Notes: a model not told the origin generated them from the letters alone. Positions 6,795 through 13,794 are shown, counted from the stretch's first letter. The stretch: DNA of 15,417 nt from Holophagae bacterium (GCA_030637505.1 DAOWGJ010000069.1:1-15417), one strand, 5' to 3'. A program made the numbers and translations.

Positions 6795-7034
6795 TGGCTG
6801 TCAGCTTGGCCGCTTGCAAAATTCAGTGATAATCGGGCGGAGACAGCCTTCGCCCTTTCATTCTCTTCCTCGCCGGATAAGATTATCTGAGCGATTATTG
6901 TATGCGCCCAAGCCGTAGGGTGGGCCTTGGCCCACCATCGGGCGCCTCCATTGGTGGGCCAAGGCCCACCCTACATCCTTCTTCTTTTTTGTGCCTATTT
7001 TTTGGTTTTTTGCAAGCGGCCAAGGTGATAGCCA
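6795..7034. mobile_element. 240-bp MITE-like element with 27-bp terminal inverted repeats
   Basis: Bases 6795-6821 and 7008-7034 are inverted copies, 25 of 27 identical; the inner 16 bases (TTGGCCGCTTGCAAAA and its complement) match perfectly. Between them is a perfect 23-bp inverted repeat (6915-6974). There is no credible ORF inside and no clear target-site duplication. The outer part of the left arm, GTGGCTGTCAGCT (6794-6806), also occurs alone at 2662-2674, so fragments of this repeat family lie elsewhere. Size, lack of coding and terminal repeats fit a MITE moved by a transposase not in this window; a dispersed structured-RNA repeat is the alternative. Confidence 0.6.
6915..6974. repeat. 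Perfect 23-bp inverted repeat whose arms are themselves palindromic
   Basis: The arm 6915-6937 (GTAGGGTGGGCC then TTGGCCCACCA) and the arm 6952-6974 are exact reverse complements around a 14-nt loop. Each arm can also fold on itself through TGGGCC-TT-GGCCCA. A partial third copy, GGTGGGCCTTGGC, follows at 7038-7050. It could form a cruciform in DNA or alternative hairpins in RNA. Confidence 0.75.
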
Positions 7035-7056
7035 TCCGGTGGGCCTTGGCAAGCGC

Positions 7057-7081
7057 TTTTTGGTTCCGGCTTCTCCGGGTT
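7057..7081 (-). repeat. Dispersed hairpin repeat, copy 3
   Basis: Minus-strand reading AACCCGGAGAAGCCGG then AACCAAAAA, 22 of 25 identical to the copy at 2744-2768. Unlike the other two copies it does not follow a recognisable stop codon. A TGCGC-GAA-GCGCA mini-hairpin lies just beyond it at 7092-7104. Confidence 0.55.
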
Positions 7082-7108
7082 GAAACACCCCTGCGCGAAG
7101 CGCATTCT

Positions 7109-7190
7109 CCAGAAATTTCCCGTGGATTGGTCCAGTTACGATCCCACCACCACCGCTATCTTCAAGGGCCAATACATGGGAAATTTCTGG
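7109..7190. repeat. 25-bp-arm hairpin directly upstream of the operon promoter
   Basis: CCAGAAATTTCCC (7109-7121) is an exact inverted copy of GGGAAATTTCTGG (7178-7190). Pairing extends inward to 25 positions (7109-7133 with 7166-7190) with two G-T wobbles and one mismatch, leaving a 32-nt loop. The right arm ends 2 bp before the -35 box of the promoter at 7193. It may be an operator-like palindrome, a boundary against upstream transcription, or another mobile repeat. Confidence 0.6.
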
Positions 7191-7192
7191 AT

Positions 7193-7221
7193 TTGACAAA
7201 GAAACTCCTTTTTGCTATATT
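7193..7221 (+). promoter_or_regulatory. Strong sigma70-type promoter of the PATAN-V4R operon
   Basis: A consensus -35 TTGACA (7193-7198), a 17-nt spacer and TATATT (7216-7221, five of six matches). The surrounding bases are AT-rich in contrast to the window. Initiation would be near 7228, about 285 nt before the ATG at 7512. It is the best promoter match I found in the window. Confidence 0.7.
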
Positions 7222-7511
7222 CTTAATTGGTTGAAAGGGAATTTATATTCTCTTTGACCCTATGACGCGGCGCCCCGTATCACAAAGTACTAACCAATTC
7301 ATTGCCTACCCCAAAATCTCACCAAATTCCTACCAACAATCCAACCAACCGACGGGCGCCGACCGTCGTATTCCCGACCCGGCAATGCCCTTGGGGGTCG
7401 TTTCTGTTAACATATGTCAGTTCAATGTGGTAGCTCCCGACTTCGTTCGGAGTGCCGCCAACATCCGACGGGGAAAAATTGTCCCCACTCAACGTACTGA
7501 CGGAGCAACGC
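7222..7511 (+). other. Long 5' leader without a recognised gene
   Basis: About 285 nt separate the predicted transcription start from the operon's first start codon. The leader is poorer in GC than its neighbours and rich in CCAA-type motifs. It contains an 8-bp inverted repeat AATTGGTT (7225-7232) with AACCAATT (7292-7299) and, close to the start codon, a small stem GGGGA/TCCCC (7470-7486). No known riboswitch was recognised. A control role in translation is possible but unproven. Confidence 0.4.
7502..7505 (+). promoter_or_regulatory. GGAG ribosome site supporting the 7512 start
   Basis: GGAG lies 6 nt before the ATG at 7512. The protein from there begins MALVGKLEDLNLTELFHML, the usual beginning of a DUF4388 domain. 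An in-frame GTG at 7452 would add 20 residues that do not resemble the family. Confidence 0.7.
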
Positions 7512-8762
7512 ATGGCATTGGTTGGAAAGCTTGAAGATCTCAACTTGACGGAGCTCTTCCATATGCTGTCCCTCTTTCAGAAGTCTGGGCGTCTGACCCT
7601 GTCAGCCGGTGACAAAAAGGGCGTTTTCCTCTTCAAGGAGGGGAAGATCATCCACGCCGCCAACGGCTCACCGAGGGTATCCTTGGGTCAGGATCTGCTT
7701 TCGAGAGGCCTGATTTCGGAATCGACCCTTCGGACTGCGCTCGATATGCAGGCGGCCGATACCGAGCATCGCCGGCTCGGCACCATTCTTGTTGCCAACG
7801 GCGCCGTCACCGAGCAGCAGATAGAGCGTCTGATTCGGGAACGCCTCCAGGCTATCACAAAGGAATTCCTCCACTCGAATACCGGATTTTTCAGCTTCAA
7901 ACCGGAAGAGCACGATCCAGCTTCCGACGACGACCAATCTCAACAGGATGTCTATTTGCCGACGGGCATGAACACCGACGGGTTTATCCTTGACCTTCTG
8001 ACGCGACTCGATGCCGTTCAATCTTTACCCGACGCTCCAGGCCCCCTGGATGCGGATGAAAAGCCCGATTCATCGTCCGATCTCGAACAGGCGGCGGCAG
8101 AGGCAGGGCTTTCGACCATTCTCGACTACATGGTCGACACCTCCAAATTCGGCACCCAGAACGCCGAACTGGACAGCGACCTGGACATCGCCCAAAGCCT
8201 GGCGGAACTTCGATCTTTGATGGTCGAAATTCAGCTTCGGTCTCCGTCATTCACCGGAGAGATCACTCTGATGATCCTCCGCTTCGCCACGCGAGTAGTC
8301 AATCGTGGCGTCTTGTGTCATGTGGCTCCCAGGGGGATCACCGGAATCGGGCAGTTCGGGCTTGCCCGACAATCGGAGAGCACTGAATCCGTTGATCGCA
8401 GAATTCGCAGCATGGCCATTCCGCTCAACGAACCTTCGGTCTTCATGGAGGTTTTCGAGACGATGCACTCGTATCAGGGCCGCCTGAAGAAAAGTTGGTG
8501 GAACGACCAACTCATTCGGTTTCTCGGTGGACCGGCACCGACAGAGGTTGTTATCATTCCAATCATCGTTGACGGTTTGATTCAAGGGCTGTTCTACGGC
8601 GATAACGTCCCGCACGACCGGGCGATTGGGCCGGTTCACGCGTTGGAGCTGCTGATGATCGAGGCTGGATTGGCCATGGAAAAGACCCTATTACGTGCTC
8701 GCCTGAAACAGGTTCAGGATCAGGTTCAGGTCCTGGAAACACTATCGGAGGCACCTTCGTGA
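7512..8762 (+). CDS. PATAN/DUF4388 protein with MshEN-like repeats and C-terminal GAF-like domain
   Basis: The 416-residue protein starts with a DUF4388/PATAN domain: GKLEDLNLTELFHMLSLFQK (5-24), SGRLTL (25-30), GVFLFKEGKIIHAA (37-50), resuming with GFFSFKPEEH (125-134). Between these lie two MshEN-like helical repeats, SLGQDLLSRGLISESTLRTA (57-76, ending ALDMQ) and RRLGTILVANGAVTEQQIER (87-106), close to the RLGxxLxxxG pattern of the N-domains of pilus/secretion ATPases that can bind c-di-GMP. A Ser/Asp-rich linker follows (about 175-225). Residues about 235-392 look like a GAF domain (IPLNEPSVF, TEVVIIPIIVDGLIQGLFYG) and the end is a short coiled coil. The protein is probably a cytosolic sensor/adaptor. 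It is first in the plus-strand operon, 19 bp before the receiver gene. DUF4388 is a confident call, GAF moderate, c-di-GMP binding inferred. Confidence 0.82.
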   Translation: MALVGKLEDLNLTELFHMLSLFQKSGRLTLSAGDKKGVFLFKEGKIIHAANGSPRVSLGQDLLSRGLISESTLRTALDMQAADTEHRRLGTILVANGAVTEQQIERLIRERLQAITKEFLHSNTGFFSFKPEEHDPASDDDQSQQDVYLPTGMNTDGFILDLLTRLDAVQSLPDAPGPLDADEKPDSSSDLEQAAAEAGLSTILDYMVDTSKFGTQNAELDSDLDIAQSLAELRSLMVEIQLRSPSFTGEITLMILRFATRVVNRGVLCHVAPRGITGIGQFGLARQSESTESVDRRIRSMAIPLNEPSVFMEVFETMHSYQGRLKKSWWNDQLIRFLGGPAPTEVVIIPIIVDGLIQGLFYGDNVPHDRAIGPVHALELLMIEAGLAMEKTLLRARLKQVQDQVQVLETLSEAPS

Positions 8763-8781
8763 GATTCACTGGAGACACGCC

Positions 8782-9174
8782 ATGACGCCGCGAACGGTCA
8801 TGACCATCGATGATTCCGCAGCTATCCTGACGATTATCGCGGCCTACCTTGAGGACTCGGAGTTCAAGGTCATCGCATCCGAACGGGATGGTCGCAGAGC
8901 GGTCGAAGTTTTTCGAGAGATCCGCCCGGACATCGTCCTGCTGGACTTGATCATGCCCGGTCAGTCCGGAATGGAGACCCTGTCCCAGATTCTCGCCCTG
9001 GATCCCGATTCCTGTGTGGTCATGGTCAGTTCGTTGGGCACAGAGGATGCCGTGCACCAGTGCTTGAGCACCGGTGCCAGGAGCTTCCTTCAGAAACCGT
9101 TCTCGCGAGACGCTTTCATCGAATTCCTCCGAAATCTTGACGACCAACCGCAAAACTCGAGGGTTGGATCATGA
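8782..9174 (+). CDS. Stand-alone CheY-type receiver protein
   Basis: The 130-residue protein is a single receiver (REC) domain without an output domain. The acidic pair is Asp10-Asp11, the phosphoacceptor is Asp55 in VLLDLIMPGQSG, the switch residue is Ser83 and the conserved lysine is Lys105 in FLQKPF. All catalytic residues are present, so it should accept phosphate from a histidine kinase, which is not in the window. A GGAGA lies 6 nt before the start. Its TGA overlaps the ATG of the next gene (ATGA), so its translation is coupled to the CheX-domain protein, a plausible phosphatase for it. It differs from the CheY at 14874-15257 in most surface positions, so the two are not recent duplicates. 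Confidence 0.93.
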   Translation: MTPRTVMTIDDSAAILTIIAAYLEDSEFKVIASERDGRRAVEVFREIRPDIVLLDLIMPGQSGMETLSQILALDPDSCVVMVSSLGTEDAVHQCLSTGARSFLQKPFSRDAFIEFLRNLDDQPQNSRVGS

Positions 9175-10025
9175 GTTCGATGTTTTTCGGTCATTATCTT
9201 CTGGAGAACGGTGTCATTGGCCGTGAAGCCCTGCTGGATGCCATCGAGATGCAGCGTCGAACCAACCGTTCGCTGCCGGACATCGCCGTCAGGGAAGGAT
9301 TATTGGATCAAACCAAGGCCGAACAGATCCACGCAGTATTCCGAGTCTCGAATTCCAGCCACGAAGATCTCTGTATTTCGGAGGGAAAGCTGGCTGCAAA
9401 CGATGTCGAAAGACTCACCCGAATACAGTCCGCCGAGTGGCTCCGGATCGGTTGCGCCCTCGTCAAAGGAGGGCATCTGGCGGAAACCGAACTGGCAACC
9501 CATCTCAGAACTTTCAATGCCATCGAGGCTACCGAACAGAAGACCCTGGACGGAGACTTCAACCACCTTGAGGAATCGACCATCGTCCGTGCCATTACCG
9601 AATTGACACTGCGCCACGTCGCCCGCATGACCGGCGTACCGGTCAAACTGCAGCGGATTGATCCCTCCGACGGCGCCCTTAATCATGGATTTCGTCGTTT
9701 TGCACAGAAAATCGTCGGCGACAGAGAGTTCTTCGTCACGGTCGACCTTGGAGATCCCCTGTTCTCGATTGCAGCCAAGGGCATGCTTGGTGTGGAGGTT
9801 GATCCTGCCGGTGATGCCGCCCGCGATGCCGGCTGCGAACTGATCAACTTGATCGGAGGCAACGCCTGCACTCGGCTCGAACCCGAGGGCTTCCACCTCC
9901 GGCCCGAACCTCCATTCTGCCCGGAACCCTTGCAGTCGACTGAACCGAACGGGTCGTCGATTCGAGGTAGGATGGCGGCGGGCGAAGATCATTTCGAAAT
10001 CAACATTTTCATCAACCCGCCATGA
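9171..10025 (+). CDS. MshEN-like repeat protein with C-terminal CheX-type phosphatase domain
   Basis: The 284-residue protein has an N-terminal part (about 1-120) of two or three helical repeats like those of GspE/MshE N-domains: FFGHYLLENGVIGREALLDA (5-24), SLPDIAVREGLLDQTKAEQI (34-53) and RIGCALVKGGHLAETELATH (92-111). The RLG positions are not kept, so c-di-GMP binding is doubtful. From about 138 to the end it resembles CheX/CheC: the Glu223-x-x-Asn226 motif lies in CELINLIGGNACTRL, the active-site signature of that family, which removes phosphate from CheY~P. Only one ExxN is present, as in CheX. ATGA overlaps at both ends couple it to the receiver before it and the V4R protein after it. 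A receiver-specific phosphatase is a reasonable inference; homodimerisation cannot be judged. Confidence 0.75.
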   Translation: MSSMFFGHYLLENGVIGREALLDAIEMQRRTNRSLPDIAVREGLLDQTKAEQIHAVFRVSNSSHEDLCISEGKLAANDVERLTRIQSAEWLRIGCALVKGGHLAETELATHLRTFNAIEATEQKTLDGDFNHLEESTIVRAITELTLRHVARMTGVPVKLQRIDPSDGALNHGFRRFAQKIVGDREFFVTVDLGDPLFSIAAKGMLGVEVDPAGDAARDAGCELINLIGGNACTRLEPEGFHLRPEPPFCPEPLQSTEPNGSSIRGRMAAGEDHFEINIFINPP

Positions 10026-12133
10026 GAAATGAACTGGTCTACGTCGTCCACTCAGAGCCGGGTGTCGCTGCCCAACTGAGTCAGGCCCTGCTGGCATCAG
10101 AATTCAAGGTGATCAGCATGACGACGGAGACGGAGGCCGATGCCACATTGACCGGCCAACAATTCATGCTGCCCGATGCCATTCTGACACCGCTCGGGGA
10201 CCTCGAGAGCGGCGACTCAATCCTGATTCGTCTGCTGCAATCAAACCCCTTGATGGAGCAGATTCCCCTGGTCGTCGTTGCCAGTGCCGACAAGGACGAG
10301 CGGCGCAGAGCCCTGCGACTGGGCCTTCTCAGTGTTGTCTTCCCCCCTTACGATCCCGAAGAGGTCTCCCTGACGACACAACTGGCCATCGAGAAGCACC
10401 GGAACGAGCAGCTGCTCTTCGGATCGCTTTCACAGCTCTCTGTTCCTGATCTCCTGCAAACCGCCGAGGTTGGTCGGCGCAGCGGCACCATATCCTTTCA
10501 GCACAACGGGGAAAAGGGCCAAGTGTGGCTGCGTGACGGAATGGTGGTCAATGCGGTGACCGACAATAAAATGCCGCCCGAGGAGGCGGTCTACCGTATC
10601 ATTCTGTGGGATTCCGGCACCTTCGAGGCCAACTTCGGAGACGTCGATGTCGACGTTCAGTTTTCCCTGGCTCCGTCCGAACTGGTCCTGGAGGCAATGC
10701 GGCGACTCGACGAGGGGCGAGCAGCCGAGTCCAAAGCGGCAGACCTTGATCCCAACGAACCCTCCCGTCTCCAGCAGCTGGAGTTTGCTCTGACCATCCC
10801 CAATATCGTTTCCGCTTATACGGGGAACTACCTTGATCCGGCTCTCCTCGCCAATCGTCTCGAGGGGGTCCGGCAGTCGATGATGGAGTCAGAGCCGAAC
10901 CTGATGCATTTCCAAGTCTTGGACTCAGGCGCCGTCATCCTGGTTGACACCGATTCCGCCCACGACCCGGGTAGAATACTCAAGGCAGGCGCGCGATGGT
11001 GCGCCGCCTTCTTTCATCGAATGGATGCTGCCCTGGCATGGAGGTTCGACCGCAAGCGATTGGCAAATCTCCTCAGCCCTTGGCAGGAGACGTTGATCGG
11101 TGAGGGACTGTTCGAGACCTTGGGCCTTTCCGGTATCGACAGCACTCCGTCTTCAGACGAGGACTCTCATGTCTTGACGTCCAAAGAAAGGGCATTGCCG
11201 CTCGGCTGTTTCCTTTTGGAGGCCAGTGGGACGATTCTTGAATATGGTCCATTCGGCCCACAGATGAGCCGGATCGACCCCGAACGCATTTCGGGCCAGC
11301 GCATCACCGCCGTAATCCCAGCCGCCATCGCTCTGGAAGCCACCGACTTAATGCAGAAAGCGACAGCCCCAGCCGGCGGACCAGGAGTAGCGTACCGCCG
11401 CTTTGACTTCGAGATGGGCCACGTCCCGGTGTCGGTCCAACTGTCCTTTTTCGCCTCGCCGGTCCAAGGCCACGTCCTTCTGACTGTCAACCGAGTGCGC
11501 CCCCAGGAAACACCCCTGTCACCCCGAATCGAGCGTGACCCTCTGTTGGGCATCCTGACCGACGGTGGGCCGAACAGGTTGCTGGCTGTCAACGACGATT
11601 TTCTGTGTGCCTTTGAAAGTCTCCTTTCCCGCACCTTTCGAAACCGCCAGCAGGAGATTCTGCAGCGGTTCGGTAAGCAATGGGGCCTCCGTCACGCCTT
11701 GAGAGTGGAACAAATCGCCCAGCATCAATTCGGCATGACTCTCAGAGAGGTCGAGTCTCACGTCGCGCTGGAATTACTGTCCGGTTCGATCGGAATTTTG
11801 GGGCTCGGGACGTTCGAAGCAGACCTGGCCTATCGGGACCGAGGCCTGATTGTCGTCACCCACACCAGCAGTCCCTTCCCGTCATATTTCCCATCGCCCT
11901 CCGACGTTTCCTGTTCCATCCTGGCTGGATTTCATGCCGCGGTCCTCTCCTATCTCGCCGGACGGCATCTGGCGGCGCGTGAAGTCTGTTGCAGCCGAAC
12001 ACCTGGAGAACCGTGCCTCTTCGTCATTGCTACCGAGAAGCGGCTCAACGCGGTGTTCGTTGCCGTTCCAGGGTCACCGGATCACGAGCTCCTGGCCGAA
12101 ATCGCCGCGGCCAGAACGGCCGAAGGCCAATGA
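10022..12133 (+). CDS. Degenerate receiver-PATAN-PYP-like PAS-V4R multidomain sensor
   Basis: The 703-residue cytosolic protein has no visible membrane span. Residues 1-125 have the receiver fold pattern (ELVYVVHSEPGV, PLVVVASADKDERRRALRLG) but lack the acidic pair and the phosphoacceptor Asp (AILTPLGD at 53-60), so it is a pseudo-receiver. Residues 131-232 are a PATAN/DUF4388 domain (LLFGSLSQLSVPDLLQTAEV, RRSGTISF, GQVWLRDGMVVNA). Residues 246-345 are unassigned. Residues 390-492 align without gaps at first to photoactive yellow protein (LPLGCFLLEASGTILEYG; DP at 419-420; FDFEM at 461-465; NRV end), but the chromophore Cys is Ala434. Residues about 530-690 are a V4R domain with C631, C656-C657 and C665, the likely ligand or metal site. 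The order suggests small-molecule input through V4R. It is coupled upstream by an ATGA overlap. Confidence 0.8.
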   Translation: MRNELVYVVHSEPGVAAQLSQALLASEFKVISMTTETEADATLTGQQFMLPDAILTPLGDLESGDSILIRLLQSNPLMEQIPLVVVASADKDERRRALRLGLLSVVFPPYDPEEVSLTTQLAIEKHRNEQLLFGSLSQLSVPDLLQTAEVGRRSGTISFQHNGEKGQVWLRDGMVVNAVTDNKMPPEEAVYRIILWDSGTFEANFGDVDVDVQFSLAPSELVLEAMRRLDEGRAAESKAADLDPNEPSRLQQLEFALTIPNIVSAYTGNYLDPALLANRLEGVRQSMMESEPNLMHFQVLDSGAVILVDTDSAHDPGRILKAGARWCAAFFHRMDAALAWRFDRKRLANLLSPWQETLIGEGLFETLGLSGIDSTPSSDEDSHVLTSKERALPLGCFLLEASGTILEYGPFGPQMSRIDPERISGQRITAVIPAAIALEATDLMQKATAPAGGPGVAYRRFDFEMGHVPVSVQLSFFASPVQGHVLLTVNRVRPQETPLSPRIERDPLLGILTDGGPNRLLAVNDDFLCAFESLLSRTFRNRQQEILQRFGKQWGLRHALRVEQIAQHQFGMTLREVESHVALELLSGSIGILGLGTFEADLAYRDRGLIVVTHTSSPFPSYFPSPSDVSCSILAGFHAAVLSYLAGRHLAAREVCCSRTPGEPCLFVIATEKRLNAVFVAVPGSPDHELLAEIAAARTAEGQ

Positions 12134-12360
12134 AGAAGAAGCCGCCGGAGTGCTTGAAGGACGGAATCGGGACGAAACTCGACGACTGCAGTTGGGACTA
12201 TAAGGCCCCGAAGTTGCAACGTCGTTTCTTCCTCAATCCCATGAGTGCCTTTTTCGGTGATTTTCCGTGGGATGGCCGAAACCCGAAAGGTGCACAAACA
12301 ACAACCTCCGAAGATTCCCTTCCCTGGGAATCACCGTCCCCCTCCGACCCATTGGAGTAG
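12130..12360 (+). CDS. Possible small coupled ORF of unknown function
   Basis: A 76-codon ORF starts at an ATG that overlaps the TGA of the 703-residue protein (ATGA), the same arrangement as the two junctions before it in this operon. GAAGG lies 3 nt before the ATG, close for a ribosome site. The peptide begins MKKKPPECLKDGIGTKLDDC and has an aromatic-rich middle (RRFFLNPMSAFFGDFPWDGR) and a Ser/Pro/Glu-rich end. No family was recognised, and no signal peptide or membrane span is seen. It may be a real small partner or just open sequence after the operon; 127 bp then remain before the converging cheX, in which I see no clear terminator. Confidence 0.4.
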   Translation: MKKKPPECLKDGIGTKLDDCSWDYKAPKLQRRFFLNPMSAFFGDFPWDGRNPKGAQTTTSEDSLPWESPSPSDPLE

Positions 12361-12487
12361 GACCCGATCCAAAGGCCACAGCCTCGCGATCTTCCCGGTC
12401 ACTCATCTTGCGAGATCACCGAACCTCATTGCGTTTTGCGCCTTTCGCTTCGAAAACCAGTGAGAAGGTCGGGCTAGGAACCGGATG

Positions 12488-12946
12488 TCACCGATGATCT
12501 GCCAGGAGGACCACCTGCAACGGCAGGCCCTCGTACGTGGCCTGGGTCCGTGCCACGACGTCACTGTGCAAGCGAGCAACACCGTAATCCAATCCCTCAA
12601 TGACCGTCGGCAGAGAAAGAAACTCGGAGCCCGGCAGAAGGGTCTTGACGTTTCCGCCGACCATATTGGTCAACTCCCCGAGCGCATCCCGAAGATCCTC
12701 ATCGTCGAGGTCACCCTCCGGCACCGAGAACATCCGGGCCGCGGCGGCCCGAACGACGGACCGGCCGCACATCAGATGCACGGCTCCTGCAAACCCTCCG
12801 GAGATCTGCACGGTTCCTGTCATCAGGCCTTCGGGTGGATCCATCGGCATGTCGCCGGACAGTCCGTCAACAGCCAGTTCCAACCCCAACTGCGTTGACC
12901 AAATCAGCTCGAGGATCTCGAAAAGATCTCGGGATGAAAGACTCAT
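12488..12946 (-). CDS. cheX: CheX-type CheY phosphatase
   Basis: The 152-residue protein is the size of CheX and carries the family signature Glu91-x-x-Asn94 in GELTNMVGGNVKTLLPG, the residues that place a water for CheY~P dephosphorylation. Before it GTVQISGGFAGAVHLMCGRS (44-63) matches the typical beta-sheet core (G-x-V-x-[IL]-x-G...G). The start ATG overlaps the TGA of cheR (ATGA, 12943-12946), so the genes are co-translated. It ends the cheW-cheY-cheB-cheR-cheX operon and is the second CheX-type domain in the window; the other is the C-terminus of the 9171-10025 protein on the opposite strand. It could equally be classed as a CheC-like single-motif protein; CheX is preferred because there is only one ExxN. 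Confidence 0.83.
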   Translation of the reverse strand: MSLSSRDLFEILELIWSTQLGLELAVDGLSGDMPMDPPEGLMTGTVQISGGFAGAVHLMCGRSVVRAAAARMFSVPEGDLDDEDLRDALGELTNMVGGNVKTLLPGSEFLSLPTVIEGLDYGVARLHSDVVARTQATYEGLPLQVVLLADHR

Positions 12947-13794
12947 GCCCCACTCCCTTCTCCTGTTTGATAGAACGCCGCCCGGCCGAACTGGACGCGT
13001 TTGAAGCTATCGTCCAGGCTCAGGGTCGTTTCTGCGCCGCCCATGATCAGAAACCCGTCCGGCCTGAGGTGCCGCCGGACCTTTCGGAGAATCCGACGCC
13101 GGGTTTCCACGTCGAAGTAGATCAAGACATTTCTGAGAAACAAAAGGTCGACCTGGGGAATGCAGGTCCACTCCCGGTCCAGGTTCAGCTGGAAAAAGGT
13201 CACCATCCGCTTGACCTCCTCCTTGATCCACCAGGACGCTCCGTGTTGATCGAAATTTCGGACCAGCAGGTGTGCCGGTAGGCCCCGATTGACCTCAAGC
13301 TGCTTGAAGATCCCGTCCCGAGCCCGCTCAATCATCGCGCCCGAGAAGTCGCTCGCAAGCAACTGGATTGTCCAAGTGTCGATGTCGGGGACGACCTGTC
13401 GCAAAACCATCGCCACGCTGTAGGGCTCCTGACCGCTGGAGCAAGCGCCACACCAGATGTTGAGCATACGGGTCGTTTCCCGTCTCTTGCGGAGGAGATC
13501 AGGGATCACCTGATCCCGAAGGGCCTCATAGGGGTGAAAATCCCTAAAAAACGATGTTTCGGTCGTCGCCACAGCTTCCAACACCTGCGTATGGACCCTT
13601 GTGTGGGCGCGAGAGCGGAGGTGGGCGATCAGCTTGGCCACTGACTCAAAGCCCTCCCCTCGAGCGACGGGCAGCAGGCGGGAGCTGATGAGATAGCCCT
13701 TGCTGTCATCCAGACTGATCGAGGAATGCTGTTTGACCAGCGCTCGGACAAAATCGAAATCAGCTTGAGCGAGTTCGGATGTCTCAACCCGCAT
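12943..13794 (-). CDS. cheR: CheR chemoreceptor glutamate methyltransferase
   Basis: The 283-residue protein is a complete CheR, which uses S-adenosylmethionine to methylate receptor glutamates during adaptation. The N-terminal helical domain (about 10-75) is followed by VATTETSFFRDFHPYEAL (75-92), a CheR signature. The SAM-binding motif is IWCGACSSGQEPYSVAM (113-129); DLLFLRNVLIYFD (216-228) and LIMGGAETT (249-257) follow at the expected spacing. Length is normal and no tetratricopeptide tail is present. It follows cheB after 24 bp with only a weak GGTG-type ribosome site, and overlaps cheX by 4 bp. Its substrate would be a methyl-accepting receptor, absent from the window. Confidence 0.95.
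   Translation of the reverse strand: MRVETSELAQADFDFVRALVKQHSSISLDDSKGYLISSRLLPVARGEGFESVAKLIAHLRSRAHTRVHTQVLEAVATTETSFFRDFHPYEALRDQVIPDLLRKRRETTRMLNIWCGACSSGQEPYSVAMVLRQVVPDIDTWTIQLLASDFSGAMIERARDGIFKQLEVNRGLPAHLLVRNFDQHGASWWIKEEVKRMVTFFQLNLDREWTCIPQVDLLFLRNVLIYFDVETRRRILRKVRRHLRPDGFLIMGGAETTLSLDDSFKRVQFGRAAFYQTGEGSGA

Noticed and set aside
6858..7199. 113-codon minus-strand ORF
   Set aside because: It consists of the MITE-like inverted repeats and the dispersed hairpin repeat translated; no protein-like pattern.
7262..7534. 90-codon plus-strand ORF in the leader
   Set aside because: No ribosome site, composition unlike coding DNA here, and it runs over the start of the well-supported gene at 7512 in another frame.
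11189..11497. Functional blue-light photoreceptor (PYP)
   Set aside because: The chromophore-binding cysteine and the Glu46 position are replaced, so photoactivity is not expected.
12361..12487. Bidirectional terminator between the two converging operons
   Set aside because: Only short 4-5 bp pairings (for example GATCT/AGATC around 12389-12416) and no T-run; not convincing.
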